A stretch of 64,000 nt of DNA, taken from NCBI GenBank assembly GCA_013141115.1, contig JABFRP010000005.1:62001-126000 (forward strand), in the 5' to 3' direction. Shown piece after piece: positions 1 to 8,384 of the stretch. Numbering within the stretch: position 1 is the stretch's first letter; every line of letters starts with the position of its first letter. The DNA comes from Ferruginibacter sp. (GTDB taxonomy: Bacteria; Bacteroidota; Bacteroidia; Chitinophagales; Chitinophagaceae). A model generated the notes under the pieces. It did not search any database. It saw only the letters and a list, made by a program, of their open reading frames with translations, and was not told where the DNA came from. Both the position numbers and the translations under genes were made by a program.

Positions 1-770
1 CCATAAGAATAAATTTCAGGCTTAGCATCGGGCTGGTTGATAAAAGGATTACCCGGAGCCGGTTTACCTTGTTTGGTAATTTTAAATATCTTACCTAAGC
101 CGCTGTTTAACCATTGCGCCTGTTTTCTGCCTTCCAGATTTGATCTTTCACCAGCACTCACAAACAGGTAGCCATCTTTATCAAACAGCAGGCGGGATCC
201 AAAATGAAGCTTGCTATCCAATTCTGGTGTAGCACGAAATATTACAACCGGTTTTTTTATAACGGTATCTTTATCTGATAACTGGCCTTTGGCCACTGCA
301 GTTAAATTGCCATTGCCCTTTTTTTCAGAAAATGCCCAGTAAATAGTTTTATTCTTTGCAAATTCAGGGTCAAGTGCTACATCCAAAAGTCCACCTTGTT
401 CCTTGTCATCTACCTGCGGAAAGCCAGATATCTTTTTTACCAGTGCCCCATCGGCAGTGCGTATCTGCATAAAGCCGGTTTTATCTGTCAGTAATAAATT
501 ACCATCGGGCATAGGTATAATGGCCCAGGGCCTGCCAATTTTTTCGGCAATTTTTTCTACAGTATAGGGTGTTGTGGTGGTTACACTGGCTATCCTTGTT
601 TGCCCGGCAAATGCCGGCTTGTAAGGAGCATCGGGTAAGCTGGTGGAGGCAGTAATAGTACTGCTGTCTGCAGTATTACTTTTGCTGCTGGCAGCATCGT
701 TGTTGTTGCAGGCTGATACAGCAATTGTAAATACCATTGCTGCGGAATAAACCGGAAATTTTATTTGCAT
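1..770 (-). CDS. Glucose/sorbosone (aldose sugar) dehydrogenase-like lipoprotein, 3' end outside window
   Basis: The reverse strand is open from an ATG at 768-770 to the window edge, giving about 256 codons. The first 21 residues form a lipoprotein signal: a hydrophobic stretch ends in V-S-A-C, followed by N-N-N-D. After a Ser/Thr-rich linker come beta-propeller segments typical of PQQ-dependent soluble sugar dehydrogenases: GRPWAI, MPDGNLLLTDK, a GGLLDVALDPEF segment, and a LHFGSRLLFDKDGYLFVSAGERS segment in which the His corresponds to the catalytic base of that family. Known members oxidise aldoses in the periplasm with PQQ. Substrate and cofactor here are inferred from family only. The gene is divergent from the small helical protein at 1131. 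The C-terminal part is missing, so completeness cannot be judged. Confidence 0.85.
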   Translation of the reverse strand, partial: MQIKFPVYSAAMVFTIAVSACNNNDAASSKSNTADSSTITASTSLPDAPYKPAFAGQTRIASVTTTTPYTVEKIAEKIGRPWAIIPMPDGNLLLTDKTGFMQIRTADGALVKKISGFPQVDDKEQGGLLDVALDPEFAKNKTIYWAFSEKKGNGNLTAVAKGQLSDKDTVIKKPVVIFRATPELDSKLHFGSRLLFDKDGYLFVSAGERSNLEGRKQAQWLNSGLGKIFKITKQGKPAPGNPFINQPDAKPEIYSY

Positions 771-1130
771 TATATAATTGTTTATGTGTAAAAATAAGGC
801 AGTTGGTTGATTTTTGACAAAAATAAAGTGCTGCTGCCTTATTTTAACTGAAGCATAAAAGCTATTTGAAGAATAATTATCAGCAATAAATTTCCGGAAA
901 AAAGTGAAAAGAATTATTACTTTTGTACCAGTTGCTACTTTAACAGGCGGATGTATTACTCAGTTTTTTACTACCCCATTCAATACAGCCCTTTCCGCAG
1001 AACGATGATGATCCTTACTATTTAAACTGACCAATATCATTATTTAATTTGGCCTCGTATTTAACTTTAGTAAGTAAATAAAACAGCACTATAACTGTTT
1101 GCGATTGCTCACACTTAAAACATACACTAT
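771..1130. other. Divergent intergenic region, 360 bp
   Basis: The region separates the leftward sugar dehydrogenase from the rightward gene at 1131. It holds one good Bacteroidota -7 box at 918-925 on the plus strand. It also holds a 24-codon ORF (951-1025) whose reality is unproven. Nothing else is recognisable; there is no RNA gene fold I can support. Confidence 0.5.
918..925 (+). promoter_or_regulatory. Bacteroidota -7 promoter box TACTTTTG
   Basis: TACTTTTG matches the TAnnTTTG consensus of primary-sigma promoters in Bacteroidota at every fixed position. It would start transcription near 932, giving the gene at 1131 a leader of roughly 200 nt. I see no convincing -33 TTG at the usual spacing, so this is a motif match and not proof of a promoter. 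Confidence 0.4.
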
Positions 1131-1487
1131 ATGATTACCGAAGCACAAAACAAAACACTGGTTAATGAATGTAGTAAATGGTATGATACACTAACATCCT
1201 ACTGTAAAAAAGTAAACGACCTTAAAAGAGAATTGTATTTTTTTGCACCGGGAAAAACAGACCCGGATACATTACTTGGGATAGAACATTTTCATAACCA
1301 GTTTCACATCCAGCTCATCAATCTTCACGACCTTAAACATGAAATAAAGTCTCATGTGCATGAAGCAGAACGGTATCCCAATATCGGCCATCGTATTCCT
1401 CACCATTATATTAAAGATAAACTCGACCTGCTGGTATCAGATCTTGATAAACTGGAAAACGAGTTTCATCATTTTGTAAAACAATAA
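1131..1487 (+). CDS. Small helical hypothetical protein, 118 aa
   Basis: The ATG at 1131 opens a 118-residue cytoplasmic protein with no signal peptide or membrane segment. It is rich in Leu, Lys, Glu and His and looks all-helical, with a likely two- or three-helix bundle. The C-terminal half is dense in His (HNQFH, HEIKSHVHE, GHRIPHHY, EFHHF), which could bind metal, but no hemerythrin spacing or other known motif fits. A strong hairpin follows the stop, so it is probably a single-gene transcript. I do not recognise the family. Confidence 0.65.
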   Translation: MITEAQNKTLVNECSKWYDTLTSYCKKVNDLKRELYFFAPGKTDPDTLLGIEHFHNQFHIQLINLHDLKHEIKSHVHEAERYPNIGHRIPHHYIKDKLDLLVSDLDKLENEFHHFVKQ

Positions 1488-1499
1488 ATTTTTAACACA

Positions 1500-1522
1500 A
1501 GCCAGTCTGTATAAGACTGGCT
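1500..1522 (+). terminator. Intrinsic terminator-like hairpin after the 118-aa gene
   Basis: A 9-bp perfect stem (AGCCAGTCT / AGACTGGCT) with a 5-nt loop GTATA lies 13 bases after the stop codon and is followed by GGTTACTTTT. The short T tract makes it a moderate terminator. It separates the small gene from the EF-G-like gene at 1566. Confidence 0.6.
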
Positions 1523-1565
1523 GGTTACTTTTAACGATTGCTCCTATCATTGTAAAACTTTTTTT

Positions 1566-3698
1566 ATGACTACCTACGATTCTAATCATGTTAAAAATAT
1601 TGCCCTGCTGGGGCATGCAGGCTGCGGCAAAACTACCATGGCCGAAAGCATGCTGTTTGAAGCAGGTATTACTAAACGCCGTGGTACCGTTGCAGCAAAA
1701 AATACCACCAGCGATTATCACGAGCTGGAAACAGCACGAATGAGTTCCGTTTTTTCTTCCCTGATGCATACGCCCTGGAAGGATTATAAAATAAATATTA
1801 TTGATACCCCGGGTTACGATGATTTTGCCGGTGAAGTGATCAGTGCATTGCGTGTGGCTGATACCGGTGTAATGGTTTTAAATGCCGCAGCCGGGGTGGA
1901 AGTGGGTACCGATATTATTTGGGAATACACCGATACTTTTAAAACACCCACCATTTTTGTGGTAAATCAATTAGATAAAGACAATGCCGATTTTGATAAA
2001 ACTTTACAAGAAGCAAAAATACATTTTGGGGCTAATGTGGTGGCCGTACAATTTCCGGTACAAACCGGAGCTGGCTTCAATAGCATTGTTGATGTGCTCA
2101 ATATGATCATGTACCAGTTTGGGCCTGAGGGAGGTAAACCACAAAAATTACCTATACCGGAAAATGAAAAAGAAAGAGCAGATCAATTGCATAAAGAATT
2201 GGTGGAAGCCATTGCATCCAATGACGAAGGCCTGATGGAAAAATATTTTGACCAGGGCGAATTGACGGAAGAGGAAATGAAAGCTGGTCTGCACAGTTCA
2301 ATGATAAGGCATGATATTTTTCCACTCTTTTGTGCATCGGCAGAAAAAAATATGGGTTGTGGCCGCATCATGAGTTTTATAGATTATGTATGCCCTGCAC
2401 CTAATGAAATGCCGCCACAAAAAACTACAACAGGTAATTTATTGCCTTGCGATATGAAAGGCCCGGCTTGTATTTTTGTTTTTAAAACAATTATAGAGCC
2501 GCATATTGGCGAGCTGAGTTTGTTTAAAGTGTATAGCGGTGTAGTAAAAACTGGAACCGAATTGGTAAATGAAAATACCGGTGTTACCGAAAAAATTAAT
2601 CAGCTCTTTTTACTGGAAGGTCACAACCGTGTGCCTGTGCAGGAATTGGCAGCAGGCGATATTGGCGCCACTATAAAACTTCGCAGCACTCATGTTAATA
2701 ATACCCTGCATGAAAAAGGAGCAAATATAGAACTGGAACCTATTGTGTTTCCAAAATCCAATGTTACGGTTGCTATCACTACTGTAAACAAAGGAGAGGA
2801 AGAAAAATTATCGCAGGCATTACACACGTTGCAGGAAGAAGATGCTACCGTACAATTTGAAGTATCGCCTGAACTGAAGCAAACCTTATTGCATTGCCTG
2901 GGTGAATTGCATTTACAAATTATACAATGGAAAATTGCTCACATTCATAATGTAGAAGTAGCTTTTGATAAACCAAAAATTCCTTATCGGGAAACGATTG
3001 GTACAATGGCAGAATCTACCTATCGCCATAAAAAACAAAGTGGCGGTGCCGGGCAGTTTGGAGAAGTATTTATGCGTATTGAACCCTGGTACGATGGTAT
3101 ACCCGAACCTAATGGCTTAAACGTAAGGCATAGAGAAGAAATTAATTTAGACTGGGGTGGCAAATTAGTTTTTTGCAATTGCATTGTAGGTGGCGCAATT
3201 GATGCCCGATTTTTACCCAGTATTTTAAAAGGGGTGATGGAAAAAATGCAGAATGGCCCGCTAACGGGTAGTTATGTACGTGATGTAAGGGTTTGTGTAT
3301 ACGATGGCAAAATGCACCCGGTAGATAGCAACGATATTGCATTTAAAATTGCCGGCCTGCAGGCTTTCAGGCAGGCATTTGTACAGGCTGCACCGCAGTT
3401 GCTGGAACCTGTGTACGAAGTAGAAGTACTTTGTCCGGATGATCAGGTGGGTGCTGTAATGGGCGACCTGCAAACCCGTATTGCCATTGTGGAAGGCATG
3501 GAAGCAACCGGTCATTTTCAAAAGATAACCGCCAAAGTGCCACTGGCACAAATGCACCAGTACTCTTCATCTTTGCGAAGCTTAACACAGGGCCGTGCCC
3601 GCTTTAATATGCACTTTAATTCCTACGCACCTGTTGCGTATGATGTGCAAAAAAAATTAATGGAAGCATACAGTAAACATGAAGTGTTGCAGGAATAA
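1566..3698 (+). CDS. Elongation factor G-like translational GTPase, 710 aa
   Basis: The length and domain order (G domain, domain II around residues 290-380, domains III-V) are those of EF-G. The P-loop is GHAGCGKT at residues 16-23, DTPGY at 80-84 and NQLD at 134-137. Three landmarks differ from canonical EF-G: the switch I R-G-I-T segment is replaced by R-M-S-S, the catalytic His of DTPGH is Tyr84, and the Lys of NKxD is Gln. This pattern fits the EF-G-like (EF-G2/FusA2-type) paralogue group and not the essential translocase. Paralogues of this type in other phyla are reported to have weak or altered GTPase activity. It stands alone between hairpins; no ribosomal protein gene is adjacent, in contrast to the usual rpsL-rpsG-fusA context. 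Confidence 0.85.
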   Translation: MTTYDSNHVKNIALLGHAGCGKTTMAESMLFEAGITKRRGTVAAKNTTSDYHELETARMSSVFSSLMHTPWKDYKINIIDTPGYDDFAGEVISALRVADTGVMVLNAAAGVEVGTDIIWEYTDTFKTPTIFVVNQLDKDNADFDKTLQEAKIHFGANVVAVQFPVQTGAGFNSIVDVLNMIMYQFGPEGGKPQKLPIPENEKERADQLHKELVEAIASNDEGLMEKYFDQGELTEEEMKAGLHSSMIRHDIFPLFCASAEKNMGCGRIMSFIDYVCPAPNEMPPQKTTTGNLLPCDMKGPACIFVFKTIIEPHIGELSLFKVYSGVVKTGTELVNENTGVTEKINQLFLLEGHNRVPVQELAAGDIGATIKLRSTHVNNTLHEKGANIELEPIVFPKSNVTVAITTVNKGEEEKLSQALHTLQEEDATVQFEVSPELKQTLLHCLGELHLQIIQWKIAHIHNVEVAFDKPKIPYRETIGTMAESTYRHKKQSGGAGQFGEVFMRIEPWYDGIPEPNGLNVRHREEINLDWGGKLVFCNCIVGGAIDARFLPSILKGVMEKMQNGPLTGSYVRDVRVCVYDGKMHPVDSNDIAFKIAGLQAFRQAFVQAAPQLLEPVYEVEVLCPDDQVGAVMGDLQTRIAIVEGMEATGHFQKITAKVPLAQMHQYSSSLRSLTQGRARFNMHFNSYAPVAYDVQKKLMEAYSKHEVLQE

Positions 3699-3743
3699 CA
3701 GTTGCAGAAATATATTTTTGTTACAAGCTTTGTATCCCTGATT

Positions 3744-3797
3744 GAACTGTTGAGGCAGAGTTTATCCTGATGAGGGAAAGGCTCCATTCAACAGTTT
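3744..3797. repeat. Long imperfect inverted repeat (possible structured RNA or terminator)
   Basis: AACTGTTGA at 3745-3753 pairs with TCAACAGTT at 3788-3796. Inside, GAG/CTC, TTT/AAA and TCC/GGG can continue the helix around a small TGATGA loop, giving a hairpin of about 54 nt. It lies 46 bases after the stop codon of the EF-G-like gene. It may be the first half of a two-hairpin terminator or a processed 3' end. Confidence 0.45.
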
Positions 3798-3806
3798 CTC
3801 TTTGTT

Positions 3807-3850
3807 CAATTTTTATTGCAGCGGTAAATAACTGCCTGCAATAAAAATTG
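3807..3850. terminator. Perfect 15-bp inverted repeat, probable terminator
   Basis: CAATTTTTATTGCAG (3807-3821) is repeated in inverse orientation at 3836-3850, separated by 14 nt. The arms are AT-rich and each holds an A5/T5 run, so the element could terminate transcription from the EF-G-like gene. It sits 89 bp before the acyl-CoA carboxylase operon. Confidence 0.5.
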
Positions 3851-3938
3851 TTAAAAAATCTTCTCCGGATCTAAAGGAATAATAAACGTTATGGTTTAAA
3901 CCCTCAAATCAATTAACTTACATAAAATCAATTGCTAT

Positions 3939-4430
3939 ATGACAGATGCTAACAAGTTATATAAAGTAAGAGCAAATGAGTTTGTGTTTTCTTTTGGTGC
4001 AAAGGAAGTTGCCGCTGTTGACCTCATCAAAAAATCTCCCTTAGAATTTAATATCATCAAAGATCATCGATCTGTTAACGCAACAGTTTTAAGCTGTGAT
4101 GCCAGCGGAAAAAAACTGACTATAGAAGTAGATGGCGAAAGTTATGAGGTAGAAATAAAAGATACACTTGATCAGATGCTGGACGTAATGGGCTTTGGCG
4201 CAGCTACTACTAAACAAATTAAAGAAATAAAAGCGCCCATGCCCGGTATGGTGTTAGAAATTGCGGTTGCGGAAGGGCAGGCAGTAAATGAAGGGGATAA
4301 GGTTTTGATACTGGGTGCCATGAAGATGGAGAACAGCATTCTTACACATGCCGGTGCTACAATAAAAAGAATAGTAGTAGCTGTTGGCCAGGCGGTGGAA
4401 AAAGGACAGGTGCTGGTGGAATTTGAATAA
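3939..4430 (+). CDS. Biotin carboxyl carrier protein of an acyl-CoA carboxylase, 163 aa
   Basis: The C-terminal 70 residues form a biotinyl domain, with the biotin-accepting Lys129 in AMKMEN (residues 127-132) and the APMPGMV entry strand near residue 100. The N-terminal half is a beta-rich domain with a DGESYEVEIKD segment, as in stand-alone carriers of Bacteroidota propionyl-type carboxylases. The carrier shuttles carboxybiotin between the biotin carboxylase (4472) and the carboxyltransferase (5967). It is the first gene of the operon, 41 bp upstream of the next. The product is cytoplasmic and needs a biotin protein ligase encoded elsewhere. Confidence 0.9.
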   Translation: MTDANKLYKVRANEFVFSFGAKEVAAVDLIKKSPLEFNIIKDHRSVNATVLSCDASGKKLTIEVDGESYEVEIKDTLDQMLDVMGFGAATTKQIKEIKAPMPGMVLEIAVAEGQAVNEGDKVLILGAMKMENSILTHAGATIKRIVVAVGQAVEKGQVLVEFE

Positions 4431-4471
4431 TTGTAAGTGAAACTTTTTTTAAATTTTTACTTTTAAAATTT

Positions 4472-5947
4472 ATGCAAAAAATATTGGTAGCTAACCGTGG
4501 CGAAATTGCTTTACGCATTATGCGTACCATTCGTAAAATGGGCATTAAGTCTGTGGCGGTATATTCGGAAGTGGATCGTAATGCACCGCATGTTTTATTT
4601 GCAGACGAAGCGGTTTGCTTAGGTCCGGCACCTTCCAGTCAATCTTATTTAAATGGCGATAAAATAATTGCATTATGCAAACAGTTGGGGGTGGATGCTA
4701 TTCATCCCGGCTACGGGTTTCTTAGTGAGAATGCCGACTTTGCACAAAAAGTAGAAGATGCCGGTATCAATTTTATTGGCCCAAGTCCTGCGGCAATGCG
4801 TATCATGGGGTCAAAGCTGGCAGCAAAAGAATGTGTAAGTCATTACAATATTCCCATGGTTCCTGGTATTGATAAAGCTATTGAAAACATTGAGCTGGCG
4901 ATTGAGACCGCTGATAAAATTGGTTACCCCGTTTTAATAAAAGCATCAGCCGGTGGCGGCGGTAAAGGCATGCGTATTGTTGAAAAGGCAAGTGACATGA
5001 AGGAACAAATGGAAAGAGCGATAAGCGAAGCGGTGGCCGCTTTTGGTGATGGTGCTGTATTTATTGAAAAATATGTTACTTCTCCACGACATATCGAAGT
5101 ACAAATAGTAGCTGATAACTTCGGTAACATCATTCATGGTTTCGAAAGAGAATGCAGCATACAACGCCGCCATCAAAAAGTGGTGGAAGAAACGCCTTCT
5201 CCCATTATTACTCCCGAACTAAGAGAAAAAATTGGCGATGCTGCGGTTATGGTAGCAAAATCTTGCAACTATACCAGCACCGGCACAGTAGAATTTTTAA
5301 TGGATGATAAACTGAATTTTTATTTTTTAGAAATGAATACAAGGTTGCAGGTAGAGCATGCCGTTTCTGAAATGATCACCGGGTTGGATCTGGTAGAAGA
5401 GCAAATTAAAATTGCCCGTGGCGAAAAACTTTCTTTTACGCAAGATGATCTTAAACTGAATGGCCATGCAATTGAATTGCGGGTATGTGCCGAAGATCCG
5501 CTGAATAATTTTTTACCTTCTATAGGTACACTGACCAAATATGTAAAACCAACCGGCGAGGGAGTTAGGGTGGATGATGGATATGAAGAAGGAATGGAAA
5601 TATCTATTTACTACGATCCTATGATTGCTAAATTAGTAGTGCATGGCAAAACAAGAACAGAAGCCATACAAAAAATGTTGCTGGCCATTAAAGAATATAA
5701 AATAGAAGGCGTTGCCACCACTTTACCCTTTGGTACTTTTGTTTTTGAACACGAAGCTTTTTTTTCTGGACATTTTGATACCCATTTTGTAAAAAATTAT
5801 TACACACCGGAAAAAATAAAAGAAAAACAAAAAGCCAATGCGGAGATCGCTGCAATTGTGGCATTGAGATATTGGATGGACAATCAAAAAATGATCAACC
5901 CGGTAGATAATAAATCAACCAGCTGGAAAAGAAGACTGGCGCATTGA
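4472..5947 (+). CDS. accC: Acyl-CoA carboxylase, biotin carboxylase subunit, 491 aa
   Basis: This is an ATP-grasp biotin carboxylase that carboxylates carrier-bound biotin using ATP and bicarbonate. It begins with the conserved ILVANRGEIALRI. The Gly-rich ATP loop GGGGKGMR lies near residue 165, the HIEVQ segment near 208, ERECSIQRRHQKV near 228, and the metal/catalytic EMNTRLQVEH near 286. The length is slightly above the about 450 residues of E. coli AccC. The extra C-terminal tail beyond residue 450 is Lys/Asn-rich. It is the middle gene of a three-gene operon, 19 bp before the carboxyltransferase. The symbol accC is used in the broad sense; the operon is more likely propionyl- than acetyl-CoA specific. 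Confidence 0.93.
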   Translation: MQKILVANRGEIALRIMRTIRKMGIKSVAVYSEVDRNAPHVLFADEAVCLGPAPSSQSYLNGDKIIALCKQLGVDAIHPGYGFLSENADFAQKVEDAGINFIGPSPAAMRIMGSKLAAKECVSHYNIPMVPGIDKAIENIELAIETADKIGYPVLIKASAGGGGKGMRIVEKASDMKEQMERAISEAVAAFGDGAVFIEKYVTSPRHIEVQIVADNFGNIIHGFERECSIQRRHQKVVEETPSPIITPELREKIGDAAVMVAKSCNYTSTGTVEFLMDDKLNFYFLEMNTRLQVEHAVSEMITGLDLVEEQIKIARGEKLSFTQDDLKLNGHAIELRVCAEDPLNNFLPSIGTLTKYVKPTGEGVRVDDGYEEGMEISIYYDPMIAKLVVHGKTRTEAIQKMLLAIKEYKIEGVATTLPFGTFVFEHEAFFSGHFDTHFVKNYYTPEKIKEKQKANAEIAAIVALRYWMDNQKMINPVDNKSTSWKRRLAH

Positions 5948-5966
5948 TAAATAAAATAAAAACCTG

Positions 5967-7508
5967 ATGAAATCTAAAGCAGCAATTTTAAAAGAAAAGA
6001 TTGAAGAAGGTAAGTTAGGCGGCGGCATAAAACGAATTGAGGCGCAGCATCAAAAAGGAAAGCTAACCGCAAGAGAGCGGATAGAGTTATTAATGGATCC
6101 CGGTTCTTTTGAAGAAGTGGGGGCGTTGGTCATTCATCGTACCAAAGATTTTGGCATGGAGGATCAGCAATATTATGGCGATGGCGTAATTACCGGATAC
6201 GGAACGGTAAATGGAAAACTGCTGTATGTTTTTGCACAAGACTTTACCGTTTTTGGTGGCGCCTTATCAGAAACACATGCCGAAAAAATTTGTAAGATCA
6301 TGGATCTTGCCATGAAGACCGGTGCACCAATGATTGGGTTGAATGATTCCGGCGGTGCAAGGATACAGGAAGGCGTTAGGTCGTTAGGCGGCTATGCAGA
6401 TATTTTTTACAGGAACGTTCAGGCATCAGGTGTTATTCCGCAAATATCGGCTATCATGGGGCCATGCGCCGGTGGCGCAGTATATTCTCCTGCAATGACA
6501 GATTTTACTGTTATGGTAGAGAACACCAGTTACATGTTTGTTACCGGACCAAATGTGGTAAAGACGGTTACCAATGAAGAAGTAAGTTCAGAGGAATTAG
6601 GTGGCGCATCCACACATTCTACTAAATCCGGGGTAACACATCTTACTGCTGCCAATGATATGGTTTGTATTGAAGCGATAAAAAAATTACTGAGTTACAT
6701 GCCGCAGAATTGCGAAGATGTGGTACCGAAATTACCTTACACTTTAGGTAATGAAACAAGGGAAGAACTGGAAAGCATTATTCCAGAAAGTACCAATCAG
6801 CCTTATGATATCCGTGCAGTAGTATCAGGTGTTTGTGATGATGATTCCTTCTTTGAGATACATAAAGATTATGCCCGCAATATTGTGGTGGGCTTTGCAA
6901 GGCTTGCCGGAAGAAGCATTGGCATTATTGCTAATCAGCCCATGTGCCTGGCTGGTGTATTGGATATTGATAGTTCGAAAAAAGGTGCCAGGTTTACCCG
7001 CTTTTGCGATTGCTTCAATATTCCTCTTTTAGTATTGGTAGATGTGCCCGGATTTTTGCCCGGCACCGACCAGGAATGGAATGGTATTATTACCAATGGC
7101 GCAAAATTATTGTATGCATTAAGCGAAGCCACAGTGCCTCGTGTAACAGTAATTACAAGAAAAGCTTATGGTGGTGCATATGATGTGATGAACAGTAAAC
7201 ATATTGGGGCTGATATGAATTTTGCATGGCCCACTGCCGAAATTGCTGTGATGGGAGCAAAAGGCGCCAGCGAAATTATTTTTAAAAAAGAAATTGCCGA
7301 AGCCGCTGACCCTGCAAAAAAATTATCAGAGAAAGAAGCAGAATATGCAGAAAAATTTGCCACACCTTATCTTGCTGCCGAAAGAGGATTTATTGATGAA
7401 GTGATTGAACCCAAAGAAACCAGGAAAAAACTAATTAAAGTTTTTGCTATGCTGGAAAATAAAGTAGCTAAACGGCCGAGAAAGAAGCATGGTAATATAC
7501 CGCTGTAG
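5967..7508 (+). CDS. Acyl-CoA carboxylase carboxyltransferase (propionyl-CoA carboxylase beta-type), 513 aa
   Basis: This is a single-chain crotonase-fold carboxyltransferase with fused N- and C-terminal halves. The N-half carries TARERIELL and NDSGGARIQEGV near residue 125 and GPCAGGAVYSPA near 165. The C-half carries the oxyanion-type segment VPGFLPGTDQEWNGII near 365 and RKAYGGAYDVM near 400. The family (PccB/MmdA type) transfers carboxyl from biotin to propionyl-, methylcrotonyl- or acetyl-CoA. The sequence does not let me fix the substrate, but the three-gene carrier-BC-CT layout is the usual propionyl-CoA carboxylase set in Bacteroidota, making methylmalonyl-CoA. It ends at a convergent terminator. 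Confidence 0.92.
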   Translation: MKSKAAILKEKIEEGKLGGGIKRIEAQHQKGKLTARERIELLMDPGSFEEVGALVIHRTKDFGMEDQQYYGDGVITGYGTVNGKLLYVFAQDFTVFGGALSETHAEKICKIMDLAMKTGAPMIGLNDSGGARIQEGVRSLGGYADIFYRNVQASGVIPQISAIMGPCAGGAVYSPAMTDFTVMVENTSYMFVTGPNVVKTVTNEEVSSEELGGASTHSTKSGVTHLTAANDMVCIEAIKKLLSYMPQNCEDVVPKLPYTLGNETREELESIIPESTNQPYDIRAVVSGVCDDDSFFEIHKDYARNIVVGFARLAGRSIGIIANQPMCLAGVLDIDSSKKGARFTRFCDCFNIPLLVLVDVPGFLPGTDQEWNGIITNGAKLLYALSEATVPRVTVITRKAYGGAYDVMNSKHIGADMNFAWPTAEIAVMGAKGASEIIFKKEIAEAADPAKKLSEKEAEYAEKFATPYLAAERGFIDEVIEPKETRKKLIKVFAMLENKVAKRPRKKHGNIPL

Positions 7509-7525
7509 TTGTTGGGTTTATACGG

Positions 7526-7544
7526 GTAACTGTGTTACAGTTGC
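7526..7544. terminator. Convergent terminator hairpin
   Basis: GTAACTGT (7526-7533) pairs with ACAGTTGC (7537-7544, one G-T pair) around a GTT loop, followed on the plus strand by TGTTTTTTATTTTT. It lies 17 bases after the carboxyltransferase stop and overlaps the stop codon of the leftward DUF6496 gene. Confidence 0.6.
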
Positions 7545-7744
7545 TGTTTTTTATTTTTAGCTACCGATTTTTTTCGAGTAGGTACTTTTAGGTGAGCTTC
7601 CTTAGCTTCAGAAATACCAATGGCAATGGCCTGTTTTGGATTGGTTACCTTGCTGCCCGAACTGCTTTTAAGTTTGCCTTCCTTAAACTCATGCATCACT
7701 TTCCCAATTTTTGTTGCTGCTGCTGTTAAATATTGCTTTGACAT
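7535..7744 (-). CDS. DUF6496 domain protein, 69 aa
   Basis: This small basic protein has the signature order of DUF6496: GKVMHEFKEGKLKS, then SGSKVTNPKQAIAIGISEA, then a Lys-rich tail. That second motif is shared with plasmid- and stress-associated small proteins across Proteobacteria and Bacteroidota. Function is unknown; a DNA- or RNA-binding role is often guessed from the charge, without proof. The ATG at 7744 is followed directly by SKQYLTAAA. It is a single gene on the minus strand, converging on the carboxylase operon. Confidence 0.75.
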   Translation of the reverse strand: MSKQYLTAAATKIGKVMHEFKEGKLKSSSGSKVTNPKQAIAIGISEAKEAHLKVPTRKKSVAKNKKQQL

Positions 7745-7875
7745 TTTTGTAATAATTTATTTTAATTAAAAAAAAGCCGTGTCTTGCCAATAGCTTAAAA
7801 ATAATTTCAGGCCATTACTGCAAACACGACTTAGCTTAAACAAAACCTGCATGGTTATAAAAACACAATTAATAA

Positions 7876-8184
7876 TCAGTCTTTAGTCAGTTTAATTTCT
7901 CCTGCATTGGTATAGCGGCCATCTTCCACAATTATATTCGTTATCACCACATCTTTATAAGGCTTTGCCGCTTCAATAAGCAGTTTCCAGTTGCCGGGCC
8001 TTACATTTAAAGAGAAAGCACCCAAAGAAGGAACACCGGAAACAGTGTTTTTGCCACTTATGGCCCATATTCTTTTAGCTCCGTCCGCAGGGTTTATTGT
8101 TCCATGAATGCCCGACATATCAGCAATTACAAATGAAGTTGCTATTGCAAATAGGATGCATAATAAAAATGTGACTCTTTTCAT
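7876..8184 (-). CDS. Small secreted protein with carboxypeptidase-regulatory-like fold, 102 aa
   Basis: A Sec signal peptide (MKRVTFLLCILFAIATSFV) is followed by about 80 residues of alternating beta-strands: a SGIHGTINPADGAKRIWAI segment, SLGAFSLNV, PGNWKLLIEAAKPYKDV and IVEDGRYTNAGEI. These resemble a single transthyretin-like or carboxypeptidase regulatory domain as found in many exported Bacteroidota proteins. I chose the ATG at 8184 because it places KR directly before the hydrophobic core; an ATG six codons upstream (8202) is possible. Role unknown. It is a single gene with 131 bp to the downstream DUF6496 gene. Confidence 0.6.
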   Translation of the reverse strand: MKRVTFLLCILFAIATSFVIADMSGIHGTINPADGAKRIWAISGKNTVSGVPSLGAFSLNVRPGNWKLLIEAAKPYKDVVITNIIVEDGRYTNAGEIKLTKD

Positions 8185-8272
8185 ACTTAATTTTCTAAAC
8201 ATTCGTGTTTAAATGGAGACACTACAAATTTCAATCACTTTTACAGGAATATTGTTATATAATTAAAAAATC

Positions 8273-8384
8273 AATTTGCATAATTCACACATGTGTTTTG
8301 GAGGTTGATCTTTTCTTTTTAATTATAGCAAGTGTTTTTAAATTTATTACAGCAGCGTTTCTTAAAATGTGAATTATGCAAATT
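8273..8384. repeat. Perfect 17-bp inverted repeat, arms 78 bp apart
   Basis: AATTTGCATAATTCACA at 8273-8289 is repeated exactly in inverse orientation at 8368-8384. The 78-bp spacer starts with the self-complementary run ACACATGTGT. The region, 8185-8527, has no credible gene; the short plus-strand reading frame over the right arm has no family features. The repeat may be a regulatory operator pair, a long-loop RNA structure or the remains of a small mobile element. Confidence 0.6.

Noticed and set aside
3765..3783. CTGATGAGGGAAAGG resembles the hammerhead ribozyme core CUGAUGA...GAAA
   Set aside because: Only GG lies between the two core elements, so stem II is missing, and no cleavage-site arm completes the fold. 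The segment is better explained as the loop side of the inverted repeat 3744-3797.
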